64,000 nt of DNA from Tetrahymena thermophila SB210 (taxonomy: Eukaryota; Ciliophora; Oligohymenophorea; Hymenostomatida; Tetrahymenidae). The stretch is from the NCBI RefSeq assembly GCF_000189635.1, contig NW_002476209.1, positions 310,001-374,000 on the forward strand, written 5' to 3'. Positions 1-24,970 of this stretch are shown here, piece after piece. The notes beneath the pieces are model-generated. The model worked only from the letters and a program-made list of their open reading frames with translations. It searched no databases and was not told the DNA's origin. Position numbers and translations under genes: made by a program. The number at the start of each line of letters is the position of its first letter. Position 1 is the first letter of the stretch.

Positions 1-1254
1 ATTTATTTTTTAAATCATCCAAAAAAAAATTAAATATTAACTGGTATCCATATCAAGAGCAGATGCATAAAATGCATGGTCGGTTGAATGTTAAATAAAC
101 TATGGCCTTAAATTCTTCTTTTCATTTGATTCACTAGGAGTAGTTCCTTACTACTAACGGGTGTTTTTAATTTGTTTGTTAAGTTTTGGAATATAAATTT
201 AAAGCGGAGTATTGTGCAAATTTGAAGATATTACAGGAGTTTAACTTCCATTTTAGATATTTAAAGTATTTACTTAAATATTTCTTTTTGATTTCTATTG
301 AATTTAGCTATTCTATTGATTTTCTAAACTACTAGGTATGAAATTTAAGCTTTCTGAATTATTTATATTACTATGATCATCTACTATTTGCTTTATTTAA
401 GCTATATTTTTACTTTATTGCCTAGTTATTTATTATCTTGATTCGCTATGTACTCCTATCCTTTACTTATTAATTGTCTACTAGTTTATACTTTACTATA
501 CATTTATACTTTAAGATGCTTTTCTTCTATGCGGACTCCCTATAATTATAGGTTGCTTCATATCTTTCATTATTTCAAACTTTTGTAATTGAATCTTGTG
601 CAATTTAATTTCATCGAGCTCATTTTTTAGGCTTATATTTTACTCGACCATTTATTAAAAAAAAGAATCTTTTTATTTGTTAGAAATTTGTAAAAATTCT
701 AGCATTTTCATCTACCTATTTAGATCTTTTTTTAAAGACCTATTTTCACTCTCCAATCTTTCATTTACAAGTAGAATGTCTTTTATACAATTTTATAAAT
801 TCTCTATATCGACTTCAACTTTATCAGAATAGTTTGATATTTTCAAAAAATCATTTAATATTTGTTTTTAATTGCAATCACTTTGATGCAACAAATAAGA
901 GTTATGCATTGAATTATTTTAGCTCTGTTTGCTGCTAAACTCATTTAAATTAATTTAAGACAAATTCAAGCGATTTTTCTAGCTAGAAGAAAAAGGTTTT
1001 TTCAAAAAGTTTTTCTAATTCATTTACTTTAGCTGCGCTGACAAACTATTTAAAGGATTGTTTTATTTATCAAAGGTGGTATTAAACGAAGCTAAAATGG
1101 GTACATTTTTAGGTGTTTTATTTTAATTCTGAAGCATTTAAGATAAATAATTTTATGGTTTAACATTTTTTTAGCTGCTCCTTTGCTTTTCATTTGGTGT
1201 TTTTTACCATTCTTTATCAATTATTTATTCGAGATGACCTTATGATTTATTCAT
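1..1254 (-). CDS. Gln-rich coiled-coil protein, 3' end cut by window edge
   Basis: Reads open (TGA-only code) from ATG at 1254-1252 down to base 1, at least 418 codons without an intron; the C-terminus lies outside the window. An in-frame TGA sits six codons upstream of the ATG, which fixes the start. Residues about 1-115 are Ser/Asn/Lys-rich and polar. About 115-205 form a predicted coiled coil with Leu/Ile heptads and many Glu/Lys (around VNERLESENRSLKKD and EQNISLKNELDEIKL). The rest is low-complexity and very Gln-rich, with many TAA/TAG codons. No catalytic motif, membrane segment or signal peptide is visible. I do not recognise the family; a scaffold or cytoskeletal role would be a guess. 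Confidence 0.7.
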
Positions 1255-2218
1255 TTAAGTTTCTTCTAATCACTTTAAAATTTGCTTAATTTTTCAAAAT
1301 AAATATCTTTAATTAATCAATATTTTTTCATAAAAAGTATGCCATAAAATATCATATTAATAATACTTAATTATTTAGTTTTTTTTTTACTTATTTAATT
1401 TGATTGGGTAATAATTATCATCTGATAAAAAATCTTAACCAACCAAATATTCTATTTATAAATAAACATATTTCAATAAAAAATATTATATTTGAGTATC
1501 TTATTTTTTCTTTTGAATTTTTAAACTCAAACCAAATTCAAAGCTATGAATTTTTTGCAACCAAAAATATTTTAATACTTTATTATTTTACACCTAATAA
1601 ATAAATAAATTTCTATTAACTTCATTTTTAGTAACTTTTAAATATCAATTAAATCTAAAACTTTAATTTTAAAAGACTAGTTAAACTTGCATAAACAAAA
1701 ATAAAATTGTTAAATTTACATAAAAATATATTTTTTTTAATCGCACTTAAAAATAGATAAATAATTTATAAAAGTTTGCTATAAATAAACTCAAAGCATT
1801 TCTTAAAAATACCAATAAATTTATTATATACAAATATAAAATTAGCTTACACAGAAAATAATGAATTTATTATTATTTAGTTTTATTTCATTTTTCTTTG
1901 ATTGCCTATTTCTTAAATGCTTTAAAAATTCCTGACTTTGTTATACATAGAATGTCATAATCAGATTTATCTGATAAATTGACAAAAGCAGTAATATCTA
2001 AGTTTGTTTATTTAGATATACTCTTAAAGAAGAATTGTTATTAATCAACTATAATATCATTTTTATTCGATATGTATTTATGATAATCTTATAATATATT
2101 TACTTATCCTGTTTGAGTGCAAATGAGCTAATTTATAATTTAAAAAAAACAATTCGTTAAAAATATGTTTATTTATTAATTTAAAGTTTAGTTTACTATG
2201 CTAGTTTCTAAAAAGAAG
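1255..2218. other. Intergenic, AT-rich
   Basis: Lies between the start of the coiled-coil gene and the stop of the BEACH gene, both on the minus strand. Almost pure A/T with short open frames of random length. No RNA gene, repeat unit or conserved motif was seen. Confidence 0.6.
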
Positions 2219-16101
<13,883 letters not shown>

Positions 16102-17759
16102 TATTATGAAGAGGTATTACTTACTATTTTCGCTCTATTATTATCAGAATTTGTTTATTGAAATAACCTAACTGGCTAAAATGTATGATGCCTCCAGCTT
16201 TTAATGTAAATAATTTAGGAATCCTTTATATAAATTTTGTTTTATAAATATCTATTGCTTAATTGAGAGGATAAAAAACTATTTGCTTTATAAATTTTAA
16301 TATTGTTATCAGGATTATCTATATCACAAATCTATTGAAAAAAGTATTATCTTTTTATCAAAAATAAATAGGAGTATCTAAAAATGCTTGTTTATTTATT
16401 TTTTGATAAAAATAGAAATCAATAACAAAATATTATCTGTATTCTAATTTTTATGTACGAGAAAACACTTTGTTCAAATTTCTTTGAAATTTCTTTTATA
16501 TATTTGGCTTAAAAAAATCATAACAAAGAATGTAAGTTTGACAAAAAAAAATTATAATAAAAATTTTAATTTTTTTAAGTTAATTAAAAATCAACATATT
16601 TTGAAATAGGATAATTAAATTATTGTTTATTTATTTCATATAAACTCAGTAAATTATTTTCAAAAATCTATTAAAATAACTCTTAAAATAACATAAAAAA
16701 CGTTTCTCTTATAAATCAATATAGTTTTCTTAAAGTTTCTTTCTAAGTAAAATAAAATTTATATTTATTTCTTTAATTAAAGAAAGAACAAATTGTTATT
16801 TTTCTGATTATTTATAAAAATTTATGTTCAAAAATTGTTTCTCATAAATAAATACTTATCTATTTTTAAATTCACGAATAACTTTATTCCATACAATTTT
16901 TATTCTTTTGTAAAATTTTTTTTTCAAAATAGATTAATTTATAATTCCTCCTTTTTATCGATAAATTTGATAATTAAAAATGCGTTATTTTAAATTTATG
17001 AATTAAATCAAAATTTGTTTACTAATTCAAAAATATTATGACTATTTTTTTTGATTAGCTCATAAAGTTGTTGTAAATTAATAATAAATCATTAGCATTC
17101 AACATTTTTTGCTGAATAAAATAATTCAAATAACACAATACAATTAGATGTTTAAAATTTTAGTTTCATTTAAAATAAAGATTTAAATATTAATAAATTT
17201 AATAGAATTTTAATTTCTTGAAAACAAAATTTTTGTTTTGAAATATTTAAATAAAATACTTTCTCACCAATCAAAAGTTTTGAATAATTCATTTTAAAGT
17301 TTGTTATTTTTATCAATTTAATAGATTTCATAAATGTATTTCTAATCTATAATCATTTAAAAATGTAATTATCATAATAAACGATAAAAAAATAAATCTG
17401 TAATTTTATAAATTAATCTATTTGATTGCTTATTTAAATTAAATGCTTTCTCATCTTTCAAAACTGTGGAAATATTCCAATTACTTTTAGAATTTAACAT
17501 AAATCACTAACTATATCCAACTTAAGGTTTTATTTTTTCAAAAAGTTAATAAATAAAGTTTAAATTTCTAAATTATCTTGAAAGATGAATTATTTTAAAA
17601 AAATATTCTACTTGGAAACATTTTAAACATGACTTTAAAAATATTTTTGCTATAATTTTATATTTTAAAGTTAAAAATATTCAATTCAAAATAAACAAAC
17701 ATAAAGAGAATCTTATTAATTAAATAACAAATAATGTTCTCTTTTTTTGTTATTTATAA
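16102..17759. other. Long AT-rich intergenic stretch with one hairpin
   Basis: Upstream of the BEACH start and downstream of the next minus-strand gene. Very AT-rich with no coding signal. The only structure I could see is an inverted repeat at 16352-16411, listed separately. Confidence 0.6.
16352..16411. repeat. Inverted repeat / hairpin, arms about 19 nt
   Basis: Left arm TTTTTATCAAAAATAAATA at 16352-16370. The right arm, ending near 16411, is its reverse complement apart from one extra A. The spacer is about 20 nt. It lies in non-coding DNA about 250 bp upstream of the BEACH start codon. It could be a chance AT palindrome or a remnant of a small mobile sequence. Confidence 0.45.
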
Positions 17760-18764
17760 TCAATAACGCTTCTACGAAGCTGTAGACAAGTATGAGATAT
17801 TTTTTGAAGAACCAAATTATTTATTAGGAGTAACATTTAAGTAATTATTAGTAACCTTTTTATTGTATTGATTTTTTTTCCTATATTATAAATGATTTGT
17901 ATGGTGACTGCTAATACTATATGCTTTTGAACGAGTTGATATTTCTGAGCGATCATCCTATTACTCTGTAATTAGATGTTTACTTTCCATTACAACTTAG
18001 TTATTACTAGATATACTGCTCTACATTTTATTAATAGCCTACTACTATTAAGCTTATTACTATTGTTCTAAATCAATAGGAATATAATTAAAATCATCTT
18101 TTTTAAATATTCCAACCATATCTCCTCTTCTAACTTCTATAAAAACATTTCCAGGAATCTCTCTTTCTAATTTATATTCCTAGTCTTTATAAACAAAGAA
18201 TAATTTATTTCCTTAAGAATGTGCATCTACTTTGGCCTTTAATTTAAATTTCTAACTTTATTCTAAGGGATCGTTTAACTCATTATCTTACTAACCTTAA
18301 CTAGTTTATTCTTATATTACATTATGATAAGCAGCATCTATTCCAATCTCTTCTATAGTGTCTGCATCACTAAAAAAGAAATTCAATTTTTTATTCTTTT
18401 TCTGAAATACTTTAATATCTTATTACTATTTTTAAAAGCTATGAGTTTATGATTCAATGTATTCGTAAATATATTATTTTTTTAGCTTTTCTACTTTGGT
18501 ATAATTTAAATCATTATCTAATGGTTCTTTTCTTTCAAGAATCTTATCAAATTTACTCTTTGGTATAGCTCCTTTTATACATTACTCATATGTTTTCTTA
18601 CCTTATTCTAATTTACACAAGTACATTTCTTCATATTCATAATTAGGTTTACTACTTATAACAACATCTTTCATATATTTATCTTCAATTTCATCAAGTG
18701 AATATTAATTAAAGTGGCTTTTTGGCTTAGCCTAATTGTCCAAAATCTTATTAATATCGTTCAT
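17760..18764 (-). CDS. Hypothetical protein, Gln-rich C-terminus
   Basis: 334 residues from ATG 18764-18762 to TGA 17762-17760, no intron needed. The N-terminal two thirds are charged and look globular (SLDEIEDKYMKDVVI; FFSDADTIEEIGIDAAYHN). A predicted beta-rich stretch follows (KLFFVYKDQEYKLE ... IPGNVFIEVRRGDMVGIFKKDDFNYIP), then poly-Gln and Ser-rich tails. The same frame stays open about 80 bp further upstream with sensible residues (GLGTQRPQLTQKAFEQIKKKKA) but no ATG, so an additional 5' exon is likely. No family recognised and no membrane segment. Confidence 0.65.
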
Positions 18765-19525
18765 TTTGATATATTTTTTGATATTAGCTTTTTTCTTCTT
18801 AATTTATTCAAAAGCTTTCTAAGTTAATTGTGGTCTTTGTGTTCCTAATCCTTGTTCCTATTTATAAAGCTTTCTAATTAATTTTAATAATATTGTTAAC
18901 AATAATATGTGGTGTGGTATTTATAGATTTTAATAATAAATATTTATTCTAATTGATTATTCAAAGAATAAAAATTTTAATTTATTTTTTTTAACCAAAC
19001 AAATTAACAATTTTAATTTGTTTATTTATTTATTTTAAAATAATTTAATTTTGTAAAGTTTTAAACAGGTTTTAAATAAATCTTTTGTGATAATTCTATT
19101 TTGCGTTCTCATCATTTCATTTCATTTCATTCAAATAAATATATAAATAAATTGATTTAATAAAAGTAAATTTTACAATAGATAAAAAATTTTATTATTA
19201 AATATTTTACTGTGATCTTATTTAATTTGCTTAAAATTACTACTAATAAACAATTTTACAAGTTTTATTTATAAAAATTTCTTTCTTAAAATAAATTTAT
19301 TGATTTCGAAATAAAATCTTTCTAGAAATAAGTTATAAATAAATATTTTAGATTGCTTTAATATCATTAGTTTTTTAATAGCAATGAAGAATATTCTATG
19401 TTTAACATTTATCAAATTTCAATCTATCTATTTTTGATTAATATATTTTTTTATTAAATTTTAATCAAAGATATTCAAAAGCTATTTAATTTACTAGGGA
19501 AATCGTATTTATTTAATTAGAATAA
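18765..19525. other. Divergent intergenic region
   Basis: Separates the minus-strand hypothetical gene from the plus-strand DNAJC11-like gene, so it should hold both promoters. The first 100 bases may hold the missing 5' coding exon of the hypothetical gene. A four-unit ATTTC run lies at about 19107-19128. Otherwise AT-rich. Confidence 0.5.
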
Positions 19526-21235
19526 ATGTCATAACTTCAAAAGCAGTACAACGATGAGGCCTTCAAAAAGGACTTAAAAAAATTAAAAATAATTAGTAAA
19601 AAAAAAATTATAAACAGTGTAGATAAGAGCTATGAAACACGTACAGTTTTTAATTTGAAGTCTTGCCATCAGATCAATAAAAGATTTATTCCTACATTAC
19701 AATATTTCTAAAAAAATAAATATGATGAAAACTTTACTTATGTTAAAGTAAACAAACCAGAAATCAAAATTGTAAATAAAGCTTCGTATTTGTTTTTAGA
19801 TAAAAACATGGTTGCGATGTCTGATATAAAAATGCCTCTATACTAGAATCTTCATTTTCATTTAAACTTAGGAATTGTATAAAATAGATAGTCTCCTTCT
19901 TACTTTCTTTATCCTTACCTCAAATACTACTACAATGATACTACCTTACTTAAATTAGGATATTACAAAAGTAGGGCTGATCATATCTCTTTTTCAGTAC
20001 TTAAAAACATTTATGCTGATATGTAAATAACCTGATTTATATTTAAGTAAAATAAATATTATTTATTAATTATAAGGTATCTAAGTGCAGAAATCAAATA
20101 AGGTGAATACATATAAGGAGTACCTCTTTCATAAAAGACTTTCAGATTTATAAAATTAAACTCAAGTAATTTAATAATTTTATTTTAAATTGTTAAAGCT
20201 GCTTTAAAAATAAATAGATAGCTAAGTTTATTTGAATTATGGTGACATTATTTCTCTTGGAATTTAACACTAATTATGGAAAAGAGGCAATTATAAAGCT
20301 TTATTTAACCTTGAATATAATGATTTACAGTAACTTTATTTTAATTATTTAAATCCATTGAAATAAATACACAAAAACTAAAAAATAGATTTGACAAAAA
20401 TCCTTCGTCTAACTTATTCTTAAAGACATAAGTTACTAAAAAGATACCAAATACAAATTTTTCAATAAACCTTTAGGCTAATTAGTCATTTATCCTCTCA
20501 GAATAAGAAATAAATGCTTCTTATAAAGTGAATAATTATTGGAAAGTTAAATTAGGCATTTAAATATAATCTGATTACATAAATTTAATTGCTGGATTTA
20601 AAAAAAGTAACTTTGAATTAAGTCTTCCTGTGTTATCATTTGAAGCCTCTCATTAAAAACTGATTTCCTTATTTGGAATAGTATCTCTAGTAGCTATTTT
20701 GGGAATCAAATATTTTAAAAAAAGCAGTTAAAAATCTGAAAATGAAAAAGAGGCTCAATATCAAAAAGCCTTAGAAGAAAAAATAAAGAAAAGAAAGGGA
20801 TAACTTAGTTTAATAGAATTTTAATCTTAGGAGAACAATTAGTATTAAATTAATAGAAATGGTTTGATAATTATAGAAGGGTATTATGGAAATTCTCAAC
20901 ATATTAAAGAGTTAAAAGAGTCAATAAACAGGGCAAACTATTTACATTAAAATAAAGCAAGAGCTGAAGTTATAGATGTTACAATCCCTTTGAGATTCTT
21001 CTAAAGTAAAAGAGGCCTTAATATTTAAACATTAAGCAAAGAGAATTTAATAGGATTCTTTAATCCGTGTAGAGAAAATGATTGCAGTAAATCTCTGCTT
21101 ATTAGGTAATCAATTTATTTATTTATTTTAATATAGCTAATTTTGATAAATATTATTAGGTATAGTCTATATGGATAGATATTTGAGCAAATATATATGG
21201 ATAATAAAGATGTTGAAATCTCATTATAAGATTGA
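19526..21235 (+). CDS. DNAJC11-family protein lacking the J domain
   Basis: Exons 19526-20022, 20077-20165, 20218-20329, 20389-21105 and 21160-21235 sum to 1,491 nt (496 aa), ending in TGA. The C-terminal ~110 residues match the DUF3395 domain of DNAJC11: IEGYYGN near the start, then RAEVIDVTIPLRFF, LSKENLIGFFNPC and RYSLYGQIFEQIYM, corresponding to the human pattern 'IDVTVPLQ...LPGFYDPC...Y.FRG..H'. The centre is rich in alternating hydrophobic residues (HFHLNLGIV; SQVYLNYGDIISLGI), compatible with the beta-barrel-like region of the family, followed by a hydrophobic segment (LFGIVSLVAILGIKYF). Human DNAJC11 associates with the MICOS/SAM (MIB) complex of mitochondria. The N-terminus starts directly with a short charged region; there is no HPD motif anywhere in the gene, and upstream DNA shows no J-domain exon. 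Location and function are inferred from the family. Confidence 0.8.
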
Positions 21236-21808
21236 AATTTTGTTTGATTCTGGTATTAATTTCATTGAAATGAATATTTTAAAATAAAAATTAATTAGTA
21301 TTTAATACAATTAAATAATTATTTTGATTTAATCTGCCTGGATTTATATATTTAAGTTTCCTCAAATGTTTAAAGACTAATAAATATATTATAAAACTAT
21401 CAACATAACTAACTAATCATATCTTGAATTATCATATTTAAATTTTAATATTTTTAATTTATTAAATAAAACTCAAAAAAACATTATTTTTAAATCTTAA
21501 AATAATTTCTTAGTCTCTTCTTATGAATTAATTTTTATTTAATAAAAGCAGGAAATGAGTTAGGTAGGTAAGGTACATATAATGATTTTAAATAAAAAGT
21601 TCTTAATTCTAGTTTAAAAATTCAATTTAATTCTTAAATATAAATAATAATTGAATAGACAGACATACAAGTTAATTAATTAATTAATTTTTATTTTGGT
21701 ATTTGCTTTTTATAATTAATTTAAAATATTTTATATAACTACATATTAATTGAAAATGGATTTCTGCAAATTTTCTGAAAGTTTTTCTTATTTAATTAGA
21801 ATACTTTC
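21236..21808. other. AT-rich region between convergent genes
   Basis: 3' ends of the DNAJC11-like gene (+) and PH gene (-) face each other. Contains a (TTAA)n run near 21674-21692; otherwise no signal. An alternative reading of the PH gene would extend its C-terminus to a TGA at 21622-21624. Confidence 0.5.
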
Positions 21809-22302
21809 TCAGCTATTTTTAGGGGGTAAAGAAAAAGTGTTCTTGTCTATTTTTAATAGTAAAAAATATTAAATTAAAGCTTCATAATAATATTACTTAT
21901 AAAATCTATTAAATAATCTTTTAGCTCTAAGCAATGACATTAAAATTTGAATGTGCATGAATCAGTTTAGATATACTATTTTTATAAAAATCTTTTTTGA
22001 AACAAAGTGATAAATAAATATATCTATATATATATAGCAAAATATTACAAATTAATTTTGATTTTGCTCAGACTTATCGCAGATAGAAGCTGTTCTTATA
22101 ATGTCTTTTAGATTAATAATTTCTGTAGGGTTATTTAAAATTTCTCCATTTTTAAAAGTATATACATATTCTTCAGTAATTACAATCACTCTACTAAATT
22201 TAAAAATTTATTTTATTACTTTTCTGATTATTAATGGTAGCAATTTAAGCTTTATATTATTAATTAGTATTATTTTTATAGTTGTTAATTTTAGCGACTC
22301 AT
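21809..22302 (-). CDS. Small PH-domain protein
   Basis: Proposed exons 22302-22220, 22193-22049, 21975-21897 and 21846-21809 give 345 nt (114 aa) with TGA at 21811-21809. The core ENRVIVITEEYVYTFKNGE, then EIINLKDIIRT, then FYIQTDSCTFKFQCHCLELKDYLIDFI follows the strand order of a PH domain with its closing alpha helix; nothing else is encoded. Intron 1 would be only 26 nt. Reading through it instead gives an alternative start ten bases upstream (ATG 22312-22310) with a more hydrophobic N-terminus. PH domains bind phosphoinositides or proteins; the ligand is not predictable here. Splice choices at both ends are uncertain. Confidence 0.5.
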
Positions 22303-22770
22303 AAAGAATCATTTTATAGTTTTAAAAAAAGAATACTTTCGCCAAGATTTAAGGTGTTTGGATTGTTTCATAACTTCACATTAAAATAAAATATCTTGCT
22401 TATTTAATAAAGATTTTTTCATAGTTTGCTCAATCTATTTAGTTTTTTTTTTAGATATTAATTAAAAATCAGTCTAAATCTATTGGTTTATAACTATTAT
22501 TATTTTTTTTTTTTGAGAAATACTAATTTTAATATTTTACAAAAATTGCTTCTTGACTTAAAGACACTATATTAAATAAACTAGTAATTTATGTTAAAAT
22601 GCTTTGTACTTTGTTTATAATATTAAAACTTTTATAAAGAAATTTATTTTTAACAAACTTAAAAAAATTTTATAAAATTACATTTTATAAAAAAAATATT
22701 TAGTAATTTATTATTATTTTAGTTCTTAATTATTTTATTTATTTATTTATTTATTGTAAATTTCTTTTGA
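22303..22770. other. AT-rich intergenic spacer
   Basis: Between the citrate synthase stop and the PH gene start (both minus strand). Includes a TTTA tetranucleotide run near 22734-22756. No other feature. Confidence 0.55.
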
Positions 22771-24294
22771 TCAAAGTCTTTGATTTAAGGGAACAAATGA
22801 AAGCTTTTAAGGACCAGTGTAGTTAGAGGTTGGTCTGATAAGCTTATTGTTTGCTCTTTATTCAAAAATATGTGCAGCCCAACCAGTTACTCTAGACATG
22901 ACAAAGATGGGAGTAAATAATTCAGTAGGAATTCCGCATTAGTGATAGGTAGAAGCAGAGTAAAAATCTAAGTTAGGGAATTTCTTTTTCTCATTTACTA
23001 CTCTGGTTTCAATATGTTCACTTATTTAATAAAGGATTTTCTTGCCAAACTTAGGCTATTTTTCAGCTAAAAGCTTACTGTATTCTTTAATAATGTCGCT
23101 ACGAGGATCTCCATTCTTATAAACTCTATGACCAAAACCCATGATCAACTTCTTAGATTTAAAAGATTCAGTTAAAAAGGAATTAGCTTCTTCAATACTA
23201 CGAATATTTTCTAAATATTGCATGACAGCTTCGTTGGCGCCACCATGGAGGGGACCTCTTAAAGTACCTTTTATAATAAAATACAATTTTATTTATTAAA
23301 AAGTAAAATTTATTATTTTATGAAAATCAACTAAAAAAATAATGCTAACTAATTACCTATTGCAGTTGTTATGCCAGAGTAGAAATCTGCCAAAGTACTT
23401 ACAGTAACTCTAATTATTATTAAAAAGATTGGTAAATAATTAATTAATTTATTATTGCTTACGAATATTAAAATTTAAATAAAATAAAAATATTCCAAAA
23501 ACGTTTGCGTCAAGGAGAATTTAAATTATTGAAAGAATAAAAAGATTTGTATGTGATTTCTTTTTAATTTTTTCTTTTACAAAATAAACAGATATGTTTG
23601 CTTAATTACCTTGCTGCAAAAGTTGAAGCGTTGAAATCATGTTCTGCATAGAGGATTAAAGAAACATCAACAGCTCTAACTATTAAAGGATCAGCAGTTT
23701 GACTAAGGTGCAAAAGCTTAACTAAGTTACAAGCAATTGTGTCTTTAGGACCAGTTTGCTCGTTGATTCTAACTCCACTATGAGCAAAGTGGTACCAATA
23801 AGCCATGGCAGGACCAAAAATACCTATTTTTATAATATATTTTGTTTAAATTTACATCACTTAATTATCATTAAAATCATAATTCCTTAATTAAAACACA
23901 AGCTTCAAATATTACCTAATAATCTAATTGCTACTTTATATTAGTCATTTTCTTTTGTTTCTGGCTCAATCAAACCTAGGAATGAACTAACAGTTCTCAT
24001 CATATCCATAGGATGAACATCAACAGGAATTCTTTCGAGAATTTCTTTCAACTAAGCAGGAAGATATCTTGCTTTTACAATTTAATCCAAAAATTCTTCC
24101 AACTATTTTGAAGTGGGAAGTTTTCCAAAAAGAATAAGGTAAGCAACATCTTCAAAAGTAGAGTTCTTTGCAAGGTCTACAATGTCATATCCTCTATAGT
24201 TTAAACCCATACCAATACCAACTGTAGAAATAGCACTATCACCAGCAACTATACCTGCTAAGCCACCTCCAGATTTCTTTGTTTTCTCGGCCAT
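22771..24294 (-). CDS. Citrate synthase / 2-methylcitrate synthase-like
   Basis: Condenses oxaloacetate with acetyl-CoA (or propionyl-CoA for the methylcitrate branch). Four exons, 24294-23916, 23823-23610, 23409-23357 and 23267-22771, sum to 1,143 nt (380 aa). Family landmarks: NYRGYDIVDLA near the N-terminus, FGPAMAYWYHFAHSG, AEHDFNASTFAAR (His of the oxaloacetate site), GPLHGGANEAVM (catalytic His) and MGFGHRVYKNGDPRS (second His and Arg). The C-terminus is GWAAHIFEQRANNKLIRP. At about 380 aa without an obvious long presequence it is nearer bacterial-type/methylcitrate synthases than the longer animal mitochondrial enzyme; ciliate citrate synthase is also known as the 14-nm filament protein. 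Which substrate it prefers cannot be read from sequence. All introns have GTAA/GTAC...AG ends. Confidence 0.93.
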
Positions 24295-24970
24295 TTGTTT
24301 AGAATTTTTTTTTTCTTCTTCCCTTTTTGATAGTTTGTTTGTAATTAATTTTCTGACTTTTTATAGTAATTTCTTTAAAAATTTTTAATATTATCACTTT
24401 TTATAGTTTTTATATTGATTTGTGATGACGCTATTAGAATGAAAAAGAAAATGTGTACAATGACGTCAAAGAAGTTATAAATTGTGTCATCTCTGTATCT
24501 CATAAGAAGATTTATTATTCAATATTAATGTAAAGATATTTGAAAAACAAAATTTACATAAACCCTTTACTATTTTAAACCCAAAATATAAGTATTTTTT
24601 TTTCAAAATATTTATATTCAAATAATCTATAAAAAGAAGTCAGCTAAAAGAATGATTAACTATAAAATTTTTTGATAAAAGTCTCTTACGTTATATATTT
24701 AACTTATAAAGATGCGGCGGTTTAAGAATTAAATCTAATTTTGAAAATTTTTAAATTAAATTTATTAAATCATTATTCATAAATAAACATAATAGATGAT
24801 TTAGTAAGCCTTGGTACTCAAGAGATGACAAAATGTAAAATTAACGAAGTAAGAAAATTAATTTATAAATTAGAGATAAATCAGATAAAATAAAGATTAT
24901 ATACAATTATAAAATATTTTTCAAAAGTTTTTAATAAACTATTTTAGAATCTGGAAATTAAAAATAATCG
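24295..24970. other. Upstream region of the citrate synthase gene
   Basis: Holds the promoter of the minus-strand citrate synthase gene and the 3' flank of the two-TM gene. Contains an isolated TGACGTCA palindrome (24461-24468) and a small GC island near 24711-24723 (GATGCGGCGGTTT) in otherwise AT-rich DNA. Confidence 0.5.
24461..24468. promoter_or_regulatory. CRE/ATF-like palindrome TGACGTCA
   Basis: Perfect 8-bp palindrome about 167 bp upstream of the citrate synthase ATG, with related half-sites nearby (TGATGACG at 24423-24430, GTGTCATC near 24484). An 8-mer with four G/C bases is unlikely by chance in such DNA and matches the bZIP (CREB/ATF) consensus of other eukaryotes. Function is inference only. 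Confidence 0.3.

Noticed and set aside
1404-1604. Plus-strand frame of 66 codons
   Set aside because: No conserved motif, low complexity, and length expected by chance in this AT-rich DNA when TGA is rare.
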